DNA from: Zygnema circumcarinatum
Lineage: Eukaryota > Streptophyta > Zygnematophyceae > Zygnematales > Zygnemataceae
Direction: 5' to 3'
NCBI GenBank assembly: GCA_037447605.1
Contig: CM074816.1
Location: forward strand, 2,102,241 to 2,166,240
DNA length: 64,000 nt
Below are positions 21,735-34,361 of this stretch, one piece after another. Each line of letters opens with the position of its first letter. Position 1 is the stretch's first letter. Below the pieces are notes generated by a model that was not told where the DNA came from, made no database searches, and was given only the letters and a program-made list of their open reading frames with translations. A program made the translations under genes and the position numbers.

Positions 21735-22795
21735 GGAAAATGATACAGCGGCCCCACTTTTTGGATATCGACGCCCCCTTTTGGGAAAAATTGTACTTTT
21801 TTTTTTTGGCTAATCATCCCCCCCCTTGGATCTTTCGGGAGGAGAGATCTTGTAGACAATCGGACCCCGCGCCTCGCGCGCAGGATCCGACCGTGCACCG
21901 ACGTACGGCGCCGCGCATCGCGGCGAGGCCCGCGAGATGCGGTGAGCCTACGGAAACGTTGTCCTCACCTGACCCTTTTGGGTCAGAGGTTGCCACGTGG
22001 CAGTCTTCCATTGCACAGCCCTGCTGCCGGTCCCCCATGCCGATACAGTGGACCCCCATAATATTTTCGCCATGGTTTCGGCAAATACTGGGCGAAAATA
22101 TTGTAATTTGCAAATATAAGGTCCGTGTTACCAATAGGCGAGCGGTATTATGTTAGAGTTCATGTCTGTTCGTACGTATCGTATCGTATCGTATCGTATC
22201 GTATCGTATCGTACCGTGATTTAGATACACGAGCTCCTATTGGTACCGTACGTATACCGTACGACTTATAGATTTTATTCGTACTTACCGTACAGCGTAA
22301 AAGCGTGACCCATGTTTGAAATCCGTTTCGATTAACAGATTTTGTATTGGAGAATAGGTCAGGTTAGGTTAACACCCCTAATACGTTAACATTGAGTTAC
22401 CGTACAAAAAGGTGGTTTCGGCAAAATCGGGGCGAATTTCTTGGGAACGCACTGTACAAGGTGGAAAATATTATGGGGGTCCACTGTATCGGCATGGGGG
22501 ACCGGCAGCAGGGCTGTGCAATGGAAGACTGCCACGTGGCAACCTCTGACCCAAAAGGGTCAGGTGAGGACAACGTTTCCGTAGGCTCGCCGCATCTCGC
22601 GGGCCTCGCCGCGATGCGCGGCGCCGTACGTCGGTGCACGGTCGGATCCTGCGCGCGAGGCGCGGGGTCCGATTGTCTACAAGATCTCTCCTCCCGAAAG
22701 ATCCAAGGGGGGGTGATAATTAGCCAAAAAAAAGTACAATTTTTCCCAAAAGGGGGCGCCGATATCCAAAAAGTGGGGCCGCTGTATCATTTTCC
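21735..22795. mobile_element. hAT-like palindromic (foldback) element with 8-bp target duplication
   Basis: Both ends read GGAAAATGATACAGCGGCCC inward. The flanking 8 bases are AATTTGTT on both sides (21727-21734 and 22796-22803), as expected for hAT transposition. The left arm (21735-22043, 309 bp) and right arm (22489-22795, 307 bp) are near-identical inverted repeats, about 98% by eye. Without the inner element at 22046-22486 they would meet with no spacer at GCCGA-TA-TCGGC. Open frames of about 138 codons over the arms come from the repeat and encode nothing recognisable. Confidence 0.85.
22046..22486. mobile_element. Inner TIR element (pogo/Tc1-like MITE) at the palindrome centre
   Basis: 441 bp with terminal inverted repeats CAGTGGACCCCCATAATATT on both ends and TA duplications at 22044-22045 and 22487-22488. 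The CAGTGGACC-type end and TA target suggest the Tc1/mariner/pogo group. It includes eight or so tandem CGTAT units (about 22170-22216). No transposase frame is present. It is a younger, inverted copy of the outer element. Confidence 0.82.
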
Positions 22796-23129
22796 AATTT
22801 GTTAATCGAAACGGGTTTCAAACATGGGTCACGCTATTCCGATGTACGGTATGTACGAATAAAATCTCTAGATTGTACGTTATAGGTACGGCACCAATAG
22901 GAACTTGCGTAGCTAAATGTACGGCACCAATAGGAGCTCGCGACAGGGACCGCCGGGCGGCCAGCGCCTCCGTACAGAGAGAAACAGTACGGCCGCAGGC
23001 CGGACTCTAACATAATACCGCCTGCCTATTGTTAACACGGACTTCCTTATATTTGCAAATTCCAAGATTTTCGCCCAATATTTGCTGAAACTGGCGAAAA
23101 TATTAGGGGGCCGGTATGTATATAAATAA

Positions 23130-23266
23130 GGAATTACTATTTACACACCTTTTCGTCTAGATCCACAGCTTTAAAAAAACCAATACCAAGGAAACCCTAA
23201 AATAAAATTTGACCGGTGAAAAAAGGTGTGTATCTAGACAAAAATGGTTTGTAAATAGCATTCTCC
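23130..23266. mobile_element. PIF/Harbinger-like MITE
   Basis: 137 bp. The left end GGAATTACTATTTACACACC and the reverse-complemented right end GGAGAATGCTATTTACAAAC are imperfect inverted repeats that extend to GTCTAGAT. The 3-bp flank TAA (23127-23129 and 23267-23269) fits the TTA/TAA duplication of PIF/Harbinger elements. It begins only 9 bp after the outer TIR element ends. Confidence 0.65.
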
Positions 23267-25001
23267 TAAAATTAACATAAAATTATAACATATTATGGGC
23301 ATTCCTAGTTGCGAGTTGCGAGTGAGTTTTGCGACCCGATCCGCATCCGGTTTGTGCTCTGCGCCTCTGCGGTGGGCATGGCAAGGGGCCAGCGTCGGGC
23401 GTGCGGGCCTGCAAGCAGGATTTTGATACCGGTGACGTACTGGGCTGCCCTCCCGCAGTGTAACTGAGAGTGTTTGTGTCCCAAGTTCCTGAAGAGTCCA
23501 ACTCCGTTTCAAAGCCTTGCCTCGGCAACGCAAAAAGCAAACGCGCTGTGTGAACGACAGGGCAGTGCTCATGTGCGTGTGTTGCAAAATGTAAATACAA
23601 CGCATGAATGCTCACACCTACGACTGTACTACTAACGCAAGGTCAAGCAGAGGGCGCACGACGACACACGATGAACATACCAATCCAAACGTGAACAGCG
23701 ATGCCTCCTCACAATGCAGCATTTGCGGGAGGGCCATCACAGGATCCACCTCCGCGCATTGAATCCCCTCTGGACAAGGATGAGAACTGCCCGGGGCATA
23801 GCTGAAAGCACTCAGCCGTGCCAATCGCTGGAAGCGCATCAGACCATGTCCGTTTCCACCACATCAAAGCGTCCTCCGTGCGTGCTAAAGAATTCCGCCT
23901 CATTTCATGGTCACCCTGTCCCTTGCACACCTGCCTTCCCCCGTCTCTCAGTCGGCAGTCTGTGCCAACCGATTGAGAAGTTCGCCCGGTGCTCACACAG
24001 GCATCGAAACAAGGTGCCCCCGGCTGAAGCTCAAGTGTCACGGTCAACCGAACAACAGCCCACCATTCAAAAGGACCACGCTACTTTCCATCCAGCAGCC
24101 ATCTCTCAGGGAGCACCGTTTATTGCAACCCATCATTTGCCAAAACTGGCCTTCCGCATAGAGCCAAAGCTACGGGCCCAAAGCGACGCTCGTACTGCTC
24201 TGCTCCTAGAGTACAAAAAGGTACACAATTGAATAACAAATCCTACAAACCAACGAGACTACACAACTCTTCCCACCATGTGTTGGAGAAAGGCCGCCGG
24301 AGAGGCCTCACACTTCCCAGCACATAATCTCGACAGTTCTTTTCCTAATCTGCAGCGCTGCTGCCGTGCAATTTTTGCTTTAAAATTCACCCTTCCCTTG
24401 CCTTGAATGGAAAACAATGTACCTGCTGCCAAAGCGCCCTATTGAGGACTCCACTCGTCTGCCACTTTTCTTCCCGCAACGCTCGGCCGCCGTATGAAAT
24501 TTGAAATGAAGAGAGAATTGACCGCTTACATCACAATAATGAGACATACATAAATTGACAGGGCCTTCGACCGGTCGGCATTACATACATCGTTCACAGA
24601 GTCTTCCGAATACCGCCCGCGTCTGACTGCCGCTTCCATGGGCTGCCACCGCCATCGCTCAGGCTCAGGCTGTTCCAGCAACAGCTTGTCGACAAAAAAA
24701 GCCAATCAATGTTCGATGGTCAACGCGTCTGCTGCATGTTCCTCCGAAGCCGCCGACACGTGATGTTACCCCTTGAGCCGGTTCACTGTATTCCTATAAT
24801 TAGCAGATCAATGGAGATGCCTCCACAGATGTCTCAAATGTGGACCATAGCAGAGACCCCTTTTTTATCAGCCCCAGACAACTAACACCAAAAGATTTAC
24901 TACATTTCAACCCAACCCCAACATCATCTCCAAGGGACCGTTGAACGAATCTGCCTCCCAAAGCGCATAATGTGGATGAAAGGTCAAAAAAGCGGGAAAC
25001 A
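23267..25001. other. Intergenic region downstream of the Pumilio gene
   Basis: 1.7 kb between the transposon nest and the Pumilio stop codon. It presumably contains the Pumilio 3' untranslated region. A 172-codon plus frame (23714-24232) has no recognisable domain and no sign of splicing partners. I see no further gene or repeat. Confidence 0.4.
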
Positions 25002-28000
25002 TCATTTCTTAAGATTTGTGCGCGATAAGATGCGCTTTCCATATGGGCTGCTTCTCAATGTCTGTAAGTGGGGTCGAATGGCATCATTCAAACAGGCATG
25101 GAGTGATCCCTGCAAAGCAACCCGTACAAGTTAGCATAAGGCCGTAGCAAAATCAGCTCAAGATGGGCAGCAGGGACCTGAGGTTCCACCAGGGCATCGC
25201 TCATTTTCAGCTGAATTTCAAAAGAGCAGTTGACTTAAATATGGAGTTAAAACCTAAAGCGCCCCTCAACGAGGAAGTCGGAGAGAAACTTGTAATTTTG
25301 ACGAAGGACACCATGCTGACCGAAAGACTCAGGTTCTCAAATGAATTGTCAATCCAATCTGGCTTAAAAGAGTGTTAAGTTGAAGTTTCAACGCATACCT
25401 TTGAAACAGCAAGAGCAGATTGGATTACATAGTTTGCGAAGGGATCCTGCAGAAGCTGACCCAGGCGTGGGGACGCCGTCAATTCCCTAACGATCCGCGC
25501 GCGGTGGTCTTCCCCCGCCAGCTTCAAGCACTTCTCAACAACATTGGAGCTGAACTTCTGTTGAGCCAAGAATGCATAATTTCCCTCCAATCGGACCATA
25601 ACCTCCACGGAAGCCCACGGAAGGTTAAGGTCCAAAATGTATTGCACCACGTAGTTCCTGAGCACAAATAGAATATTTACAAGGATGAGAACCCTCAAGA
25701 AAATCAGGAAGGATCACAAAAATATGAGTGAAAACAACTCAATGTTTAAGGCCAGTCACCACAGTGCGAGCAACACGGGATCTCCTGGACATCTAGAGGA
25801 CATGCTGCCTAAACACAAGGTTGCCTTTCAAGAACAGAAGCGAAAGATATGAAGCCCTCTTCAAACACCTTGTCAAATACACAATCCTTCGCTATTTAAA
25901 AAACACAGCCATTATCTCAGTTAGTGAGGTGTCACCGCTAAGCATGGATAGACAGCATACCCAAACGGGTCCTGTGAGAGTGTGAGCGCATTAGCTGCGA
26001 TTTCGGAGACAAGTCGTTCTTGTTGCCCGCCAGAAGCAAAGTCTACACAGCGTTGCAGTACACAACATCCATGGCGGTGCGTGGCAATTTCCACACAATG
26101 GCTTGCAGCTGCATCAAATATGAACTGCCCAAACCACCCACAAGTGAATCGTCACGTGAGAGTCCAGATCCTGCAAAACGCATACACGTCGAACAAAGCG
26201 TGGATGACCTGGCTCTACATGATTCACCAACTGTTTTGCATTAAAGTTGCATACTTTTTCCACACAAACAAACATATAAAAATGTCACTCAACAGATTCA
26301 GCCAATCGGCAACGAGATAAACGAGTGCGAGCTAAAACGCGACGTGGCTTCCAAACTATCGTGGATAAGCCAGGTCTGCATGAAGCGACCTGTGAAACTC
26401 TTCAAAAAGGTGGGAATTCTTTAATGAGACAAACTTCCATGCAAGGTCGGTACAAGAAGAACAAAAAGACACACACCCTCGCAGCATAATGTCTGAAATA
26501 CAGTCTTCAAATTCAGAATGATTTACATGCCCAGATAAACAGAATCTTCACGGAAATCGCCACAAACAGGTGGCATGCAGACTTGCAACTTCATTAGTCC
26601 GGCACCTGTGAATCTTCGTTTGAAAGGCGCTGTAGGCAGCGTTGCACAACGTGATTTCCATTCAGATCATTAATAAGCGCAACCACCCCTGGACGCAGGG
26701 AGCCGACGACAAGCGCCACCTGCTCTGTTCCCTGAAGTGTTTCTATCAGCTTCTGCACAGCACGAGTCCTGCACCGCCAACAGATCGCTGGAATTGTGAG
26801 GCAAACAGCTATGGTTCAGATGTTCCATGATACTCAAGTTAAAACCGACGTTATAGTTGGGCAGCGATACGTGGGCCTAAATTCATTTTAAAGACGAATC
26901 GAACGACAAAGTGCATATCAAAACATCCAAGCATCCGAACAAAGGGGATCATATGCCAGAAGTGGCTGACTATTCCGCAGAATGATGCTAAGCAAACCTC
27001 CACGCCAGTCCAGGCACCCACCCATGCATGTTGAGCGAGATAGTAACAAGGTCTCCATTCGCAGTAACCTGATGAAGTATTTCCATGCGCTGATTCTCAG
27101 TGCACACCTCTAGCAGCTTCTGCACCAGGTAATTGCCAAAGGGATCTGTCATAAGTTCAATAATATGTCCAATGATCTCCGAAAATATCTTGGCAACATC
27201 ATCCGGTCCACCCTCATCGAACTTGCGCTGCAGGAACCTGGATGTGCCCACCCAAGACAAAAACCACAGAGACTCAATGGCAGGTTGGAACAAAAAACGA
27301 TATCTAACAGTATACGTAAAGACAAGCTGGCTTCAGATACTCGGAACTTCTCGTAAACAAGATTTCAGGTAGCCTGTCCTTGAGTTGGATATCTCACAGC
27401 TTTTTGGTCTACTTTTTCTTGTGAGTCACAATCCAATTCAAGCTGCCGTGCTGACCAGTACTTGCTTGACACGCTCAAGCAATTTACTATCAAGACACCT
27501 TTAACTAGATTTGTACATCCTATTAATTCTGGCTTATAGCATGTGGCCACAACGCCTTGGTAGTGATTACAGATGCGTCATACATGTGCACCTTGTGAAA
27601 GAGCTTCACCAGCTCTAAAGAGACGTCAGGTCAGGCTAGAGGCAACCCCATGTCAACAGACAGATAACTTGCCAAGCCAATATTGCATGAACAATGGCAT
27701 TGCCCACAAAAGTACATGGGAACAAGAAGGATGAGTAGGAAACCTTGGGAAATACCTGCAGCCATGCTGATCTTTAGCTATAGTGTAAATCCTCCCCTCC
27801 ACCTCTTCCAGTGTAGAATACTTGGTCTGTTGGTGGTGGGATGATGATAGTGCAGTCACACCTCCACCGCTTATGGCACGCTGTGAGTGCAATCCGTTTG
27901 TATTCATGTGACTGCCCACTCCAGGCTCAGCTATTGCATACTCTAAATGTGCTGATCTGCTTCCCTCTTTGGCAAGTTCTCCATTCAGTGTGCCCTCCCC

Positions 28001-31000
28001 GTCTGTGTAACTGCTAGTGAATCCATTGGCCGGATAATCAGTTCCTTTACGCCTTTGAAGTTGCCCAGATGAGGAGCCAACATTTCCACCATTGCTTGCA
28101 GAGCCACCTCGAGGGCTTGTCTTGCCCCTAGAAGAAATTCTTTCAGGAGGATAAGATGGACCAAACCGACGTTCTTCTTTATCTCGACCAGAAGACACAC
28201 CCCTATGTTCACTCTCCCTTCTGTCAACCCCGCCAACTGCTCCCCTTTCTCCTCCCTGACTTCCCGGTAAGGCTGGCTGACTGTGTAGGAATGGACAAGA
28301 GTTTCCTCTACTACAGTATCCTTGCATGAAGTATCGGCACACACCACCTGGCCCAGCTCCAGCATGATGACCCCCTCTGCCGTCCCCTAGAGATGTCGCA
28401 GCGACAGGTCCACCACTCTTCCAGGTATCCTCTGAATTGGCAGAGCGCGACCTCACAGGCTTGTGGCCTTGAGATTGTGAGAGTGGCAACATAGCATTGG
28501 TAGAAGCCTGACGAGAAATTGAATGAGGAGATTGTCCCTGAGGCCCAAATAGCATCCACTGATTTTGGTGCGGCTGCGGCTGCTGGACACTTTCCAAATG
28601 ATGCTGCTGCAAAAGCAATTGCTGTTGTAACTGTTGCCTTTGCTGTCGGAGCCTCTCATCCTCCATCTGCGCTTGCAACCGCTGAGCCTGTGCTTGAAGC
28701 GCCACCATCTGTTGAGCTCGCTGAACCTGCAGTTCACAATTTCATGTTTCAGCCATGACATGTAGATAATATGAGGAATATGGCTACGTTGCACAGTAAG
28801 GCAAACCGCCAAACTGCCAGACCCAAGCGCTACCAAGAAGTGTGACAGAAATTAAGGCAATGAGTTTAGAACTTGGATAAATATCAAAAGATAAAATAGA
28901 GCTACATATAGATTCAGGCTCAGGGCAACCAAACGAACAACGACAGATTTTCACACTGTGTACCTGCTGCATTTGAAGGAGACTTGCCATGTCATACTCC
29001 AAGGGGATTGGCTGCTGCAAACCCGTCGCAGCTGAGAACAGATCTAATCCTGTAGGAACCCCAGCAGGAAACATTCCTGCTGCCTGCATTGCAGCTGCAG
29101 AATAAGCATCTAAAGGAGCTCCTCCTCCAAGACCCAGTGTGTCAAGACCCATACCTCGTGGTGGCCCACCTCCTAGGCCTCCAACACCTAATCCTGCTCT
29201 CCCTGCACCATACAAATCGAGACCACCGGCTCCCCTACTTCTAAGGAGTTGTTCGTACAGCTGAACACCATTTGATCCCAATGCTGCCGGGGGTAATCCA
29301 CCGGTGGCCAGCGCACTAGCCGCATCTAAGCCTGTCGGAGGCACACCTCCATCAAAGCCAAACCTTCCTAAGCCACCTCCTCCCAAAGGCTCAAGGCCTT
29401 GTGGCCATTTGCCAAACATGCCCAGTCCACTAGTGGGCGTGGCAACTCCATTTCGGGCAATGAAATTGTCCAAGCCCCCCTGATTCCCAGCCCCATAAAG
29501 TGCAGCCATGGTAGCTGAATATTGGTCCATGCTGCTGGCTTCATTGTTGGCATTCATCAAGCGGCCAGCCTCACCGCTCATCATGTTTCCCCTCATGCCT
29601 TGGCTGCTGAGCCCCTCAATATTTTCATTGGAACCTCTTGTTCCCTGGTTATTCCTTCGAGGCAATTTCCCATCCTCCCTTCCAGGAGAACTCCCCTTCC
29701 TGGCACCTGAGGAAGTCTCTCCGAAACCATGTCCTCCAAATGCCGAGGAAAGGGCTTCATCGTCAAGCTGCTGATGCGACTTTTCTTGCTGTTGCTTCTG
29801 ATGTGACTGCTTCTGTTGCTTCTGCTGCTGATGATGGTGCTGTTGCTGTTGCTGTTGTTGTTGTTGCTGCTGCTGCTGTTGCGGCTGCTGCTGCTGCTGT
29901 TGTTGTTGCTGTGATTGCGGCTGAGACTGTTGCTGTTGCTGTGACTGCGAATGCGACTGCGGTTGCGTCTGCGACTGCAGCTGAGGCTGCCTTTGTGGCT
30001 GGTCTGGCTGTTGCTGTTGCTGCTGCTGCTGCTGCCTCTGCTTTTGAACCTGTCTCTCAACTTCCTCTAGAAACTGCTGCTGCTCTTGCTGCTGCTCCTG
30101 CTGGTGATGTTGGCGATGGAAGAAACTGTGCCGGGGACTACTGCTGTCTAATCCAAGACCAATGAAAAAAGGTGACAAATGACTGGCTATGGCCTTGGGA
30201 GACTCTGTGTACAACTGCCTATTTTCCATCGGTGGTGGCAGTTTTTTAACTCCCGAGTACATCTTGTAGAACTCCTCATAATCCTCATCAAGACGAATAT
30301 CTACAGTTAAGAAAAAAAAAGAGAGGGTCTCAGATATTCCCGTGTGGTCCGAACTTTGAAGGTTATTTATTTAAACATGAAGTGAGAGCAAAAACAGGTT
30401 AACCAGGAACATTCAAGCATCTAACAAAAGCTTTCGAAGAGACATTATACATTCGATTCGATTTTGAGGAACTGGGGGACACCAGTACTGAATTATATAA
30501 CTGAGATTCTGACTTACACTATCTCCTTCCAGTAAACTAGTTTTACATCAACTTTAGCCAATTACAAAAATGGAGAGTTGCCCGCAATAACACCTTAAAG
30601 ACAAGAACCAGCACTACATGACCAAGAAGTTCCAAAACGGAACCAATCCAGCACTGACATGAGCGGAAGAATAATAGCCAATTCAGTCGTGCGAACTTGT
30701 AATTTCAAGATAAACTAAGCCATTCATGAATGACATAGCTGCAGAAGGTCGAGCAAACTGAAGGGCAACGGACAGAGAGCACATTGCAATTGGGGACTCA
30801 ACAGGCAAACAAGTTCTCAGCTTTCTCAACTTTTGGGCAAATATTATAGACGCGAATTCAAATGACACCAAAACTCATAGAACAACCAAAGAAACATTGG
30901 CGGAGTTAGAATCACCTGCGAAAGGCTTAACTGCCACCTCGTCCTCTCGCACCAGTACAAAGGGACTGTCATCCAGTGCAGGTCCATATGCCCTCTGATA

Positions 31001-32484
31001 TTACGAACACATACAATCCACAGAATCTCTGACTGTGAGTGCTTTAATACAATCACCTTAAAACTTTCAGGATATCGTATTCATCAAAAAGTATACCAGC
31101 TTGAAGTAATGCAAACGATTTCTCGATAACACTGACAGCTTTAGTTCTTGTAAGCTCTCCTGCATAGTATCATCATACTCCTCGATATAGTAACTGAAAA
31201 CGGGAGCAGCATCGGTAACAGGACATCCAGGATAAGCGGCAAACATCATTTTCATTCAATTGTTTTTCTCACTTTCTAGAGATATGTATATGTACCGGAC
31301 AGTTTAAGATAAAAACGTTCAATTGGATGCGGGAACCTTGTGGTATTTTCCAGATAGTGAGGACCAAACAGTTGTTGCTCCCCCTTCTGAAGGTCTCTCC
31401 TCACTCCATCAGACCAGCACCTTTCATGCCTCACGGAGCAAACTATTGCTTTTCATCCTCCCGCTATATGCAATGTGTACGGAGCTTATTTGCAACCTGA
31501 GCTCTACCGAGTAGCTGCCGCAATCCAGTCGGAAAGGACTCTGGAGGCTGACCTTTCTTAGCAGTGTGGATGTGCGACTTTCACTTTCATGCAGAATGTT
31601 CCAATGGTTTGCAGCTTTATTTGGATAGGAGTGGAATAGAGAGGAGAGGAGAGTGGGAAGAATACGCCTTTGAGATAACGCAACTACAGTGACAAAAACA
31701 TTACCAGGTTGGGGCATCCACGTAACGTGATCATCAAACCTTACGCGAATAAGAGTGAATGTTAAATAGTAAATGAGACCACCTACATCAAGCGGATTAT
31801 GGGAGCTCAACCAAACGAGGGCTGATAAGGCCCTAGACTAACATCTCAATGAAAATAAACCGACAGACGATGATTTACGGGGACTATCACCAAGATAAGA
31901 AGGAGACACACAGGCAACTACTTTTCGCTAATGTCCGCCGTTTTCATACAATTTTCATAGGAAAACGGACATTTCGAGAAAACCGACATGCACTTGCAAC
32001 GCTGTACTCCTACAATCAGCGGCATTCCAGCGGCTGGTCCTCCACGATCAATGAGCAGTTCATAAGCATTTGCACAGATGTAGCGGGGGCAACCCTAGGA
32101 AGGAAAAACGACATTTGAACTGCGCTGTCCTTGTCTGACGAAGCGAAAGGCTTACGGCCAATACCACTACCCATTCGTAAACCTAGAAACCAAACCTTAC
32201 TGTGCTTCGTTTTTGGGCAATGCCTCTTCAGAAGTGGTTGGAGCAACATTACTCAGGCAAGTTTGACACAAGCAAACGCTAAGCATAGCTGAGTCTGAGT
32301 GCGCGTGGGAGTGGGGGAAGAGCAGCGGGCGAGGACGAGGAGAAGAAGGCGGAGGCAGCGGGCCAACCTGGAGCTCTTCCAGGTGCGGCGGCGCAGACGT
32401 GGCGCGCGGAATCTCGTCCAGGAGCTGCTCGAACTCGTCGTCCGGAGGCGCGTCCTGGCGCGGCTCCATGGCCGCCCCCGCCAT
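25002..32484 (-). CDS. PUM: Pumilio/PUF RNA-binding protein with CCCH zinc finger and poly-Gln tract
   Basis: Nine exons: 32368-32484, 30916-30994, 28964-30300, 27756-28726, 27022-27237, 26606-26768, 25961-26124, 25399-25657 and 25002-25109. All phases close, giving 1137 codons. PUF proteins bind 3' UTRs and repress or destabilise mRNAs in the cytoplasm. Residues about 129-245 are Gln-rich. A CCCH finger (C-x7-C-x5-C-x3-H, CRYFMQGYCSRGNSCPFLH) spans about 641-659. A PUM-homology domain of eight repeats fills about 828-1137. Repeat cores in order are CRFLQ, NYLVQ, TRAVQ, NHVVQ, CCVLQ, NYVVQ, SNVVE and NYVIQ. By the known PUF code these read UGUAUAUA in the RNA. The domain resembles Arabidopsis APUM7-12. 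Exons 1-2 (DDEFEQLLDEIPRATS, then DDSPFVLVRED) are supported by phase and an acidic N-terminus but less by homology. An in-frame ATG at 32508 is an alternative start. Confidence 0.92.
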
Positions 32485-32558
32485 GGAGCGCTGCAGCCCT
32501 AGCCGCACGCGCGCATGCGCGTCGGCCCTCTTCTCCGCCTCCCCCGCCCTCGCCCGCG

Positions 32559-32561
<3 letters not shown>

Positions 32562-32591
<30 letters not shown>
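32562..32591. repeat. (AG)n/(CT)n repeat in Pumilio 5' region
   Basis: About 15 AG units lie 78-107 bp upstream of the Pumilio start, so they read as CT on the gene strand. Such tracts are common in plant 5' UTRs and can bind GAGA-type factors. The role here is inferred only. Confidence 0.7.
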
Positions 32592-32594
<3 letters not shown>

Positions 32595-32955
32595 GGGCGG
32601 GAGGGCGCTCTGACAGTCCTGCACGCTGTCTGCCTCGTCCCACTGCGCGAGCCGACCGCCTCCGCATCGCACGGCCCCGATTCTGCCACGTCACTCGCAC
32701 ACGGGATCCTCGGGCTCGCGTTGCCGTCGGATTCCGGGCAGGGCCGGCGGAGCAAGCAGGCAGGCGTGGCTCTGGCTCTAGGGGCGGGCGAGGCAAGGCG
32801 AGGCGAGGACTGGAACTGGAACTGGAACTCCAACTGAGACTGGGACTGTGACTGGAACTGGAACCGAGACTGGGACTGGACCGGGGCGTGCGCGCGCCGC
32901 CCGCCGTACGGAGAGAGGGAGGCCCGCTGCTCGCTCGCTGGCAGCACACGGAAAC

Positions 32956-33219
<264 letters not shown>

Positions 33220-34361
33220 GAATTAGAATTCAATTTTGATGGAATTCTACAACACGACACTGCGTTTTATTGTACATCCCTAGCAAAGGTGCGGTTCGTT
33301 GGTTGGTTGGTTGGTTGGCTGGCTGGCTTGGGTTTACGGTAGGTACCGTACGTATGACGGCTGCGCTGCGTGGTTGGTTGGTTGGGTGTGCGCCCGCCGC
33401 CAAGCGCAGCCTCTCCCTCCCCTCCGCCAAACCCGCCCACTACCGTCCCGTACTTGGCTCCCTGCTCCGCTCGGTTGGCGCGAGCGAGCACGGGGCGCTG
33501 CCGCGTGCTGGCATTCATCGCATGCATCGTCGCCCGGCGAGCTCTCCGTATTACACAGCACTTACAGTAGGGCGCAACCCTTTGGCGACCTTCCAGCAAA
33601 TTGAAAAAACATTTGATTTACCGAGTTTTGATTTTTTAGAATTGTGACACTGTTGAGTACGCGTGGTTTGGACTCAACTGCTCTCTTGACAGTTTTTGCT
33701 CTCCATTGAGCCACTTTATTATGAAGACAACTGCAACATTATTTTCTCCTCTTTATGCTGAAGTGGCACGACAAGGCGAGGAAGCGGCACCACGCAAACA
33801 AACCACAACAGTCATACGGACCCTTAGTCGGCGGCAAAAACGTTCCACAGAGTACTACTGTATTTCACCCAAGCTCAACCGCCCACTGCACCGTGGAGTG
33901 GCAGCTGGTTGTCCGCACCAATAAGGCAGGAAAGAAGGTGCAGTCAAGTCATCAGCCATGGCTGCAAGAAGCGAATTGGACAGCTCATCCATCACATTTT
34001 CTCTATAAGGGCCAATTCAGGAGACATACAAAACATCCACGTTCTTCATGTGGACAACCTCACATAGGACTGACCACTGCCTTGCAGAGGTAAGTCAAGC
34101 TGAATGCCGGGGGGAATTCTACAACCGGCCGTGCCATGCCTCACCACGGCAACGACTGCGGAAAAAATTGGAGCCTGTTTTGGCTGAAGGTCTCTGTTGG
34201 AATCCCTTGCAGAGCCACACGCTGGCAGACCGCAACTCGAGCAGCTCTTCCATCTCCTCCATGTCACGCTCGACGACAGTCGACGGGCTTGGGTTAGTCT
34301 CCGGACCTTGCGGACCCAGGGGTCAGCCGGGCGTAGGGGTCAGCCGGGCGTAGGTGCCACG
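33220..34361. other. Intergenic region between Pumilio and the AVT1-like gene
   Basis: Contains (GGTT)n/(GGCT)n at 33297-33330 and a second GGTTGGTTGG at about 33371. No gene is recognised. It is the upstream side of Pumilio and the downstream side of the transporter, so it holds part of the transporter 3' UTR. Confidence 0.4.

Larger units (their letters stand above)
21582..23118. mobile_element. Outer TIR element, pogo/Tc1-like non-autonomous, interrupted
   Basis: Ends are TACAAGCTCCCCCTAATATT on the left (TA at 21580) and, reverse-complemented, TACATACCGGCCCCCTAATA on the right (TA at 23119). Removing the 21735-22795 insertion and one 8-bp duplication leaves about 468 bp. This aligns end to end, in opposite orientation, with the inner element 22046-22486 (shared blocks AAGAAATTCGCCC, GGTGT(T)TAACCTAACCTGACC, TTTCAAACATGGGTCACGC, CATAATACCGCC, TATTTGCAAAT). 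It is the older, more diverged copy. No protein is encoded. Confidence 0.75.

Noticed and set aside
21740-22805. Paired 138-codon frames on opposite sides of 22266
   Set aside because: They are the same palindrome arm read twice, inside a non-coding foldback element.
23714-24232. 172-codon plus frame between the transposon nest and Pumilio
   Set aside because: No recognisable domain, no splice partners, and it lies in the probable Pumilio 3' region.
31067-31255. Acidic minus segment YYIEEYDDTMQESLQEL as a Pumilio exon
   Set aside because: Its phase does not fit between the flanking exons without breaking the frame.
32016-32249. Possible extra Pumilio exon (minus frames with YICANAYELLIDRGG or VAPATSVQML)
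   Set aside because: Exons 1 and 2 already join in phase, and neither peptide resembles the family. Could not be supported.
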